From Noviherbaspirillum suwonense (GTDB lineage: Bacteria; Pseudomonadota; Gammaproteobacteria; Burkholderiales; Burkholderiaceae_D), in the NCBI RefSeq assembly GCF_900182955.1, contig NZ_FXUL01000022.1, positions 44,763 to 108,762 of the forward strand: 64,000 bases of DNA. The letters are read 5' to 3'. Numbering within the stretch: the first letter of the stretch is position 1; each line of letters opens with the position of its first letter. Shown piece after piece: positions 58,210 through 64,000 of the stretch. Under the pieces are notes generated by a model. It worked only from the letters and a program-made list of their open reading frames with translations. It made no database searches and was not told where the DNA came from. The translations under genes and the position numbers were made by a program.

Positions 58210-59508
58210 ATGAAGACGATTTTCGACACGCCGGTGCATGAACTTGCAGCCGCCATCGCCCGGCGCGACATCACCGTCGAAGCGGTGGTGCGCCAGTTCA
58301 TCGATCGCATCGAGGCACGCGAAGCGGCGGTGCGAGCCTGGCAGTTCTTCGATGCCGGCCTGGCGATCGCGCAGGCCCGGCAGCTCGACCGGCAGCCGGT
58401 CGCGGGGCCGCTGTACGGCATCCCGGTCGGCGTCAAGGACCTGATGGATACCGTCGACATGCCGACCACCTATGGCTCGCCGATCTATGCCGCGCATCGC
58501 CCGGTGGCGGACGCCGGCTGCGTCGCCGCCAGCCGCACCGCCGGCGCGGTCATCATGGGCAAGACGGTCACGACGGAATTCGCAACCTACCAGCCCGGCC
58601 CGACCGCCAACCCGCGCGTTGCGGCCGGCGCCGGCCCGCACACGCCGGGCGGCTCGTCCAGCGGCTCGGCCGCGGCAGTGGCCGCCGGCATGGTGCCGGT
58701 GGCCTTCGGCACCCAGACGGCCGGCTCCATCGTCCGGCCGGCGGCATATTGCGGCGTGGTGGGCTACAAGCCGACGCACGGGACGCTGCCGCTGGCAGGC
58801 ATCAAGCCGCTGGCGCCCAGCCTGGATACCGTGGGCGTGCTTGCCCGCACGGTTGCCGACGCGGCATTCTTCGTCGGCGCGCTGGCGCGGCTGCCGCTGA
58901 TGCCCGATCCGGCGCCGGGAACGCGGCTGCGGGTAGGACTGTGCCGCACCATGCACTGGGACCGCGCAAGCCCCGCCGCCCGCGAGGCGCTGGAACAGGC
59001 CGGCAGGACGCTGGAACGCGCAGGCGCCGTGCTGATCGATGTCAGCCTGCCGCCGCCATGCGACGGCCTGACCGCTGCCCAGATCGACATCATGGGCTAC
59101 GAGGCGGCCGCGGCATTCGCGCCCGAGGCGCGCACCGCGGCCGACCGTTTCAGCAGCGGCTTCGCCGCGCTGCTGGCTACCGGCCAACAGATCGACGGCG
59201 AGCGCTTCCTCGCCGCGCAGGCATTGGCCGCCGCCAGCCGGCACGCGCTTTCACGCGTATTCGATAGCGTCGATATACTGCTTGCGCCCAGCGCCGAAGG
59301 CGAGGCGCCGGCCGGCCTGGGCGCGACCGGCGACCCGGTCTTCAACCGGATGTGGTCGCTCCTCGGCAATCCCTGCGTGCATGTGCCGACCGCCACCGGC
59401 CCTGCCGGCCTGCCGCTGGGCGTGACCGTGATCGGCCCGCGCTGGGCCGATGCCCGCACGCTGGCGGCGGCGGCGCTGCTTGAATGCGGCATCGCCTCAC
59501 AGCACTGA
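58210..59508 (+). CDS. Amidase of the amidase-signature family
   Basis: 432 residues from ATG 58210 with AGGAAACG upstream. The Ser-cisSer-Lys triad is complete: Lys76 in GVKDLMD, cis-Ser149 in TPGGSSSGSAAAVAAG and nucleophile Ser173 in GTQTAGSIVRPAAY. It hydrolyses a carboxamide to acid plus ammonia. It lacks the length of GatA and has no GatB/C neighbour, so a catabolic role is more likely. Its position after the liv genes and before a carbamoylase suggests that it handles the imported compound or a product of it. Confidence 0.91.
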   Translation: MKTIFDTPVHELAAAIARRDITVEAVVRQFIDRIEAREAAVRAWQFFDAGLAIAQARQLDRQPVAGPLYGIPVGVKDLMDTVDMPTTYGSPIYAAHRPVADAGCVAASRTAGAVIMGKTVTTEFATYQPGPTANPRVAAGAGPHTPGGSSSGSAAAVAAGMVPVAFGTQTAGSIVRPAAYCGVVGYKPTHGTLPLAGIKPLAPSLDTVGVLARTVADAAFFVGALARLPLMPDPAPGTRLRVGLCRTMHWDRASPAAREALEQAGRTLERAGAVLIDVSLPPPCDGLTAAQIDIMGYEAAAAFAPEARTAADRFSSGFAALLATGQQIDGERFLAAQALAAASRHALSRVFDSVDILLAPSAEGEAPAGLGATGDPVFNRMWSLLGNPCVHVPTATGPAGLPLGVTVIGPRWADARTLAAAALLECGIASQH

Positions 59509-59524
59509 ATAAAAAGGAAATCAC

Positions 59525-60814
59525 ATGACGGGGCAACAAGAATCGAATGGCGGCGCGCCCGAAACCGTGCGGGCGCATGTCAGCCAGAAGCGGCTGGACG
59601 ACGCGCTCGCGGCCCTCGCGCAGTTCGGCGGGCGCGATGACGGCGGCGTCGCGCGCGAGACGCTGACGCAGACCGATCTCGATGCGCGGCGGCACCTGAT
59701 CGCCTGCGCCAGCGCGCTCGGCTGCGAGGTCGAGACCGACGACTGCGCGAACCTGTTTTTCCGCCGGCGCGGCAGGACGTCGCTGCCGCCGGTGCTGACC
59801 GGCAGCCATGCCGACACCCAGCCGGTGGGCGGCAAGCTCGACGGCGCCTATGGCGTGATCGCCGGGCTGGAGCTGTTTGCCGCGCTGAACGACGCCGGCG
59901 TCGAGACGCTGCGGCCGATCGAGGTGGTGGCCTGGACCAATGAGGAAGGCAGCCGCTTCGGGCCTGGCGCGATGGGCTCCAGCGCATTCGTCGAACCGTC
60001 GCGGCTGGCGTCGTACCGCGCTGCGCTCGACAGCGACAACATCAGTTTCGGCGCTGCGCTGGATGCGGCGCTGGAGGCGACGCCCGAGCTGAAGCGCCGG
60101 CCGCTGCGGCAGCCCATCGCGGCCTGCCTGGAGCTGCACATCGAACAGGGCCCGGTGCTGGAGCGGGCCGGCATCCCGCTGGGCGTCGTGACCGGCATAC
60201 AGAGCGTGCGCTGGTACCGCGTCGAATGCACCGGCAGCGCGGCCCACGCGGGCACCACGCCGATGGAAGACCGCAGCGACGCGATGGCGGCCGCGGTCGG
60301 CATCGCGCACCAGCTCTACGCGTACGCCGCCGGCGAGAGCAGCAGCCAGCTCAGGCTGACGATGGGCCGCTGGCAGGTCAGCCCCAACTCGGTCAACACG
60401 ATACCCGGCAAGGTCGAATTCACGGTCGACGTGCGCTGCCTGGACGCCAGCGCGCTGGAGCGTTTCGAACAGGTGCTGCACCAGGTCACGCGGGAATATC
60501 CGTGGCGCGGACAGGTCGGCGTCTCCTGCTTTTTCTCGCGCGCCCCGACCTTCTTCCCGGACGCGATGGTGTCGGCGGTCGAACGGGCATGCAGCCGCGT
60601 CTGCGCGCTTGCCGGGCATGCCGCGCCGCTGCGGCTGACCTCGGGCGCCTTCCATGACGCGATGTATCTCGCCGACCATTGCCCGACCGCGATGCTGTTC
60701 GTGCCGAGCAAGGGCGGCATCAGCCACAACGCCGCCGAGGAAACGGCGCCGGACGAACTCTTCCTCGGCGCGCAGGCCCTGGCATATGCCGTGGTCGAAC
60801 TGGCCAACCAGTGA
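59525..60814 (+). CDS. Zn-dependent N-carbamoyl-L-amino acid hydrolase-like (M20) enzyme
   Basis: 429 residues: TGSHADTQPVGGKLDGAYGV (metal His and Asp), VVAWTNEEGSRF (Glu pair), the lid-domain part CTGSAAHAGTTPMEDRSDA, and the final metal His in GGISHNAAEETA. These mark the HyuC/allantoate amidohydrolase/beta-ureidopropionase group, which split off carbamoyl or ureido groups. It follows the amidase by 16 bp. Substrate choice within the group cannot be read from sequence. Confidence 0.88.
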   Translation: MTGQQESNGGAPETVRAHVSQKRLDDALAALAQFGGRDDGGVARETLTQTDLDARRHLIACASALGCEVETDDCANLFFRRRGRTSLPPVLTGSHADTQPVGGKLDGAYGVIAGLELFAALNDAGVETLRPIEVVAWTNEEGSRFGPGAMGSSAFVEPSRLASYRAALDSDNISFGAALDAALEATPELKRRPLRQPIAACLELHIEQGPVLERAGIPLGVVTGIQSVRWYRVECTGSAAHAGTTPMEDRSDAMAAAVGIAHQLYAYAAGESSSQLRLTMGRWQVSPNSVNTIPGKVEFTVDVRCLDASALERFEQVLHQVTREYPWRGQVGVSCFFSRAPTFFPDAMVSAVERACSRVCALAGHAAPLRLTSGAFHDAMYLADHCPTAMLFVPSKGGISHNAAEETAPDELFLGAQALAYAVVELANQ

Positions 60815-60819
60815 GCGCG

Positions 60820-61416
60820 ATGAAATCCAGGCAGGCCGCGGCCCCGGCGTCCGGACAGGCCGGCGACAAGTCCCCGATGATGAATCTCGGCGTGCGGCTG
60901 CGGCATGCGCGGCTGGTCGCCGGCCTGACCCTGCTGCAGCTGGCGAAAAAGGCAAGCTGCTCGGAAAGCCTGATCTCCAAGCTGGAAAACGGCGCGGCCA
61001 GCCCGTCGCTGGCGATGCTGCACCGGCTGGCCGTGGCGCTGGGCACCAATATCGCCGAGCTGACGTCGGAGGAAACGCCGCCGGGCGGACCGATACGCCG
61101 GCGCGGCGAACGGCCCGTGATCAGGGCCGGCGATATCGCGCTGGAGCGGCTGGTGCTGCCGACCAGGGGCGGGCTGCTGCAGGCCAACATCCATATCCTC
61201 GAACCGGGCGCCTCCAGCGACGGCACCATCGTCCATGCCGGCGAGGAAGTCGGCTATGTGCTTGAAGGCTCGATCGAACTGCGGCTGGACGAGGAACGCT
61301 ACCTGCTGGGCGAAGGCGACGCCTTCACCTTTCCCAGCAATGTGCCGCATGGCTACCGCAATGCCGGACCGGACGTGGCGCGGGTGCTGTGGGTGAATTC
61401 GCCGGCCACGTTCTGA
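60820..61416 (+). CDS. XRE-family regulator with C-terminal cupin domain
   Basis: 198 residues. The N-terminal helix-turn-helix (about 17-72) is GVRLRHARLVAGLTLLQLAK with CSESLISKLENGAASPSL. A cupin_2 domain (about 110-195) has EPGASSDGTIVHAGEEVGYV and FPSNVPHGYRNAG with metal-ligand-type His residues. Such proteins sense a small metabolite and control amine, amide or polyamine catabolism. It starts 6 bp after the carbamoylase stop, so it probably regulates its own operon. The paired palindromes at 53.3 kb are candidate targets. Confidence 0.9.
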   Translation: MKSRQAAAPASGQAGDKSPMMNLGVRLRHARLVAGLTLLQLAKKASCSESLISKLENGAASPSLAMLHRLAVALGTNIAELTSEETPPGGPIRRRGERPVIRAGDIALERLVLPTRGGLLQANIHILEPGASSDGTIVHAGEEVGYVLEGSIELRLDEERYLLGEGDAFTFPSNVPHGYRNAGPDVARVLWVNSPATF

Positions 61417-61434
61417 GCGCGGCGCGCGGCTAGC

Positions 61435-61472
61435 CTGCTGCCGGGCCTGGCCCGGCGCACATCCGGCAGCAG
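61435..61472. terminator. Complex hairpin between convergent genes
   Basis: CTGCTGCCGG (61435-61444) pairs with CCGGCAGCAG (61463-61472). Inside it, GCCGGGC and GCCCGGC (61440-61446, 61450-61456) can form a rival short hairpin. It sits between the convergent regulator and helicase genes and has no T-run on either side. A role in bidirectional termination or end protection is likely. Confidence 0.5.
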
Positions 61473-61486
61473 TGAAGCGCCCTGCC

Positions 61487-63466
61487 TCAGCGGCCGCCCT
61501 GCTTGCCGCGCAGCCGCCGTGCCGCGTTCTGCGCCTGCAGCAACGCGTCGACGCGGTCCGATGCACGGCGGGCCAGCGACTGCGCAAGCTCGATGCTGGG
61601 GAAGTATTCCGGGATGCGATAGGCCAGCCAGGCGTAGGCCGCATAGAGGCGGCAATGGTCCTCGACCTCCTGCAGCGTCATCCGCCCCAGCTCGCTTGCG
61701 GCCGCGTCCAGCGCGACGACCTTCTTTTTCGCCAGCGCCCTGGCCCAGTTTTCCCAGGCATTCTGGAGCGCGCTGATGCGGCTCGTGATGGGCACCAGCG
61801 ACATCGTGAATTTTTCGGCGATGGTCAGCGCCAGCGTATCGAGCCACAGCGCGCGCTCGGACTGCTCGTCGGTGATGCGCGGATAGAAGAAGCCGTCCGG
61901 GACGTCGATATTGTGCACGAAGCGCTTCAGCAGCCTGGCCAGCGACTGCTCGCCGGTGACCGAGGAAATCCGGTGCAGGTGCTCGAGCGTGGGCGCGACG
62001 GCGAAGCCGGTCGCGGGTACCGGCGCCAGTTTCTCCTTCAACAGCGAGCGCATGACCTGGTGCGTTTCCTCGTCGTAGCCGGCGACGAAGCCTTCCTCAT
62101 GCACGCCATAGCGTCCCGCCCGGCCGGCGATCTGGCGCGCGAGCGATGCCGAAATCTCTTCTTCCTCGACGCCGTTGTACTTGACCGAGGTGGTCATGAC
62201 GACACGCGAAATCGGCATGTTCAACCCCATCGCCAGCGCATCGGTCGCCACCACGATGTCGGCCTCGCCCTCGCGGAAACGCTGCGCCTGCGCCCGCCGC
62301 ACTTCGGGTGACAGGTTGCCGTACACGGTCGCCACCGACAGGCCGGTCTCGGTGATCATGTCGCGCCACATCAGCACGTCGCGCCGCGAAAACGCGATCA
62401 CCGCGTCGCCGCGGCGCAGGTTGCGCACTTTCCTGACGGCCTGCGCTTCCATCGACAGCGGCCCCTTGCGCTTGAGCACATGCACTTCCAGCGGGCACTC
62501 CAGCCGCGCGGCCAGCGCCTCCACCGCCCGGCGGGCTTCCGGCGCGCCGAGCAGGTAGACCGTGGTTGCCGGCGTGCCGCAGACCGCGGCGGTCCAGGCG
62601 GCGCCGCGGTCGCGGTCGGCCAGCATCTGGATCTCGTCGATCACGGCGACATCCACCCTGGTGCGCGTGTCCAGCATTTCCACGGTGCTGGCGACATGGG
62701 TCGCGCCCTCCTCGATCCGGCGTTCCTCGCCGGTCACCAGGCTGACCTTCAGCGCCTCGCCATGCGGACGGGCGGCCGCCAGCCGCTCGTAGTTTTCCAG
62801 CGCCAGCAGCCGCAGCGGCGCAAGATAGACACCGCTTTTCGCATGGATCAGGGTTTCCATCGCCTGGTGCGTCTTGCCAGAATTGGTCGGCCCCAGCAGC
62901 GCGATGAAGCGGCGCGGCAGGCGGCGGGCCATCTCGAAGGAATCCGGATACTCGGCCAGGTTGATGCTTTCGCGGGTCAGGGCGGCATGACGCTCCTCCT
63001 GGTCCCGTTCGATCGCATGCTGCAGCCTTTGCCTGATCCTGTCGAACACGAAACCGGCCGGATCGGCGCTGTCCCGGTCCGCCAGCGCCTGCAGGAACAC
63101 CATCGCGTCGAGCCCGGCGTCCTCCGCATCCTCCTCGATCTCGCGGACGAAGGCGGCGACCTGCGACTGCAGTCGCTCCATCGCCGCAGCCGTGACCCGC
63201 TCCTGCACCAGAGCAAGCTGTGCGTCGGCATCCATCTTGCGCCACTTGGCAGGCCGGGCCAGCACGCCCTGCTCGGGAACGAGCCGGTAGGCCACGCGCA
63301 GCAGGTCGGCCTGCACCTCGCCCTGGAAGCGCACGAACACCCTTCCCTCCTGCTTGACCAGCTCGCCGCCGGCGGCGCGGACATGGCGCTCCGCCGCGGC
63401 CGGCGGTTCCGTGGATTCGGGCAGGTCGTCAGGCAGGGCGGCGGCGGGCGATTCGGGAACGGTCAT
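61487..63466 (-). CDS. Suv3-type DEAD/DEAH RNA helicase
   Basis: About 659 residues from ATG 63466. In-frame ATGs at 63526 and 63562 are also open and no good ribosome site decides between them. The Suv3-specific motif I is ALLGPTNSGKTHQAM, followed by YLAPLRLLALE, the DEVH-box equivalent VIDEIQMLADRDRG, and motif VI ISASLARQIAGRAGRYG. N-terminal ~170 residues form a helical accessory region, and the C-terminus has a SUV3 C-terminal-like part. Bacterial members are thought to act in RNA decay or stress responses. It stands alone, convergent with the XRE-cupin gene. Confidence 0.92.
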   Translation of the reverse strand: MTVPESPAAALPDDLPESTEPPAAAERHVRAAGGELVKQEGRVFVRFQGEVQADLLRVAYRLVPEQGVLARPAKWRKMDADAQLALVQERVTAAAMERLQSQVAAFVREIEEDAEDAGLDAMVFLQALADRDSADPAGFVFDRIRQRLQHAIERDQEERHAALTRESINLAEYPDSFEMARRLPRRFIALLGPTNSGKTHQAMETLIHAKSGVYLAPLRLLALENYERLAAARPHGEALKVSLVTGEERRIEEGATHVASTVEMLDTRTRVDVAVIDEIQMLADRDRGAAWTAAVCGTPATTVYLLGAPEARRAVEALAARLECPLEVHVLKRKGPLSMEAQAVRKVRNLRRGDAVIAFSRRDVLMWRDMITETGLSVATVYGNLSPEVRRAQAQRFREGEADIVVATDALAMGLNMPISRVVMTTSVKYNGVEEEEISASLARQIAGRAGRYGVHEEGFVAGYDEETHQVMRSLLKEKLAPVPATGFAVAPTLEHLHRISSVTGEQSLARLLKRFVHNIDVPDGFFYPRITDEQSERALWLDTLALTIAEKFTMSLVPITSRISALQNAWENWARALAKKKVVALDAAASELGRMTLQEVEDHCRLYAAYAWLAYRIPEYFPSIELAQSLARRASDRVDALLQAQNAARRLRGKQGGR

Positions 63467-63672
63467 GGTCGGTGTCGGGCTTGGGCTTTGGTGAAGCGCA
63501 GCGGAAAGCGCTGCGGATATGCCCATCGTACTAAAAATGCATGGCGCGCCATGCATGTTCACGCAACCGGGACAACCGGGGCAGACCGGCCGGCAATGCC
63601 GCTAGCGTTGAATCAAGCTATCCCCGGCGATGCGGTGCATCATTGAAATTCATCTGATGATTGAGAGAGTCG

Positions 63673-63909
63673 ATGCTGCTCAGGGTTGAAACCGTGGCCG
63701 GACATGCCGGAATGATGGAGCCCGCCGCTTTCTGGCTCGGGGAAACCCGGCATGCGGTGCTGGAAATCATCGACCGCTGGCCCGCGATGGACCGCACCTA
63801 TTTCAAGGTCACCGCGAGCGACCAGGCCAGCTACATCCTGCGCCATGACGCCGCGACGAATACTTGGGAACTGACGCTGTACAACGCCCGCGGCTTCCAG
63901 CCCGGCTAG
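63673..63909 (+). CDS. Small hypothetical protein, possibly cut by an IS
   Basis: 78 residues from ATG 63673 with GAGAG upstream. The sequence (MLLRVETVAGHAGMMEPAAF, then WLGETRHAVLEIIDRW, DRTYFKVTASDQASYILRHD, WELTLYNARGFQPG) is a compact beta-rich protein of a type often found as a lone small hypothetical. I cannot assign a function. The stop TAG sits exactly where the putative IS end (GAGCCTG) begins, so the stop may be formed by TA plus the first G of the element. Confidence 0.7.
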   Translation: MLLRVETVAGHAGMMEPAAFWLGETRHAVLEIIDRWPAMDRTYFKVTASDQASYILRHDAATNTWELTLYNARGFQPG

Positions 63910-64000
63910 AGCCTGTTATGAACTAATGGACCGGTCTGGAAATCAATTGCGGGTACGGACACCCGTAAGCCTTATCCGAGCGACGTCAGCGATGAAGAAT
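63909..64000 (+). mobile_element. Left end of an IS5-family insertion sequence with partial transposase
   Basis: From 63909, GAGCCTGTTATGAAC looks like the terminal inverted repeat of an IS5/IS427-type element. A frame then encodes GTDTRKPYPSDVSDEE up to the window edge. RKPYPSDVSDEEW is the typical N-terminus of IS5-family transposases. The in-frame stop at 63919-63921 and absence of ATG mean the start is uncertain (perhaps ATT at 63946). The rest of the element is outside the window. Confidence 0.72.

Overview
The window is high-GC, densely coded DNA from a betaproteobacterium, most likely a Burkholderiales member near Oxalobacteraceae (Herbaspirillum/Noviherbaspirillum-like). The guess rests on a DUF4148 protein, two LIV-type ABC operons with neighbouring catabolic genes, a FadL porin, a PEP-CTERM-tailed GDSL protein and overall gene style. 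No rRNA, tRNA or CRISPR array was seen. The right edge runs into an insertion sequence of the IS5 type.

Layout. (1) 1-13.8 kb is a catabolic block. It holds a truncated short-chain dehydrogenase (SDR), a five-gene branched-chain-type ABC importer (livKHMGF), a beta-keto acid cleavage enzyme, two more SDRs, a carboxylesterase lipoprotein, a LysR regulator, a tautomerase and an exported M20 peptidase. (2) 13.9-15.6 kb is a divergent oxidoreductase/TetR pair with three clear operator copies, followed by about 1 kb with almost no coding capacity. (3) 16.7-24 kb holds a glycogen-debranching-type enzyme, a bacteriophytochrome with GGDEF and EAL domains, a DUF4148 protein and a GDSL esterase.

(4) 24-50 kb reads as a stress or low-oxygen survival island. 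It contains nicotinamidase, B12-dependent ribonucleotide reductase, a PNPOx-like protein, a glycosyltransferase, a phosphomutase-GH65 phosphorylase fusion, two universal stress proteins, acetyl-CoA synthetase with pyruvate dehydrogenase E1a/E1b/E2 and an acyl carrier protein, a DHH phosphoesterase, two COG2187 kinase-like proteins, PRPP synthetase, a stand-alone GroEL and nicotinate phosphoribosyltransferase. Three FNR/ANR-like boxes sit 22-23 bp upstream of -10-like elements in front of the universal stress protein, acsA-pdh and groEL units. NAD salvage (PncA, PncB, Prs), oxygen-independent dNTP synthesis (NrdJ) and sugar phosphorolysis fit an energy-limited state. Low-oxygen control is an inference from these sites.

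(5) 50-64 kb holds a small exported protein, a FadL-type porin, a cation diffusion facilitator and a second complete liv operon. That operon continues into an amidase, an N-carbamoyl-amino-acid-hydrolase-like enzyme and an XRE-cupin regulator, and carries paired palindromic operators upstream. A Suv3-type RNA helicase, a small hypothetical protein and the IS end close the window. In both liv systems the composite ATP site formed by the LivF Walker A and the LivG signature is degenerate, and both have a strong stem-loop between the binding-protein gene and the permease genes.
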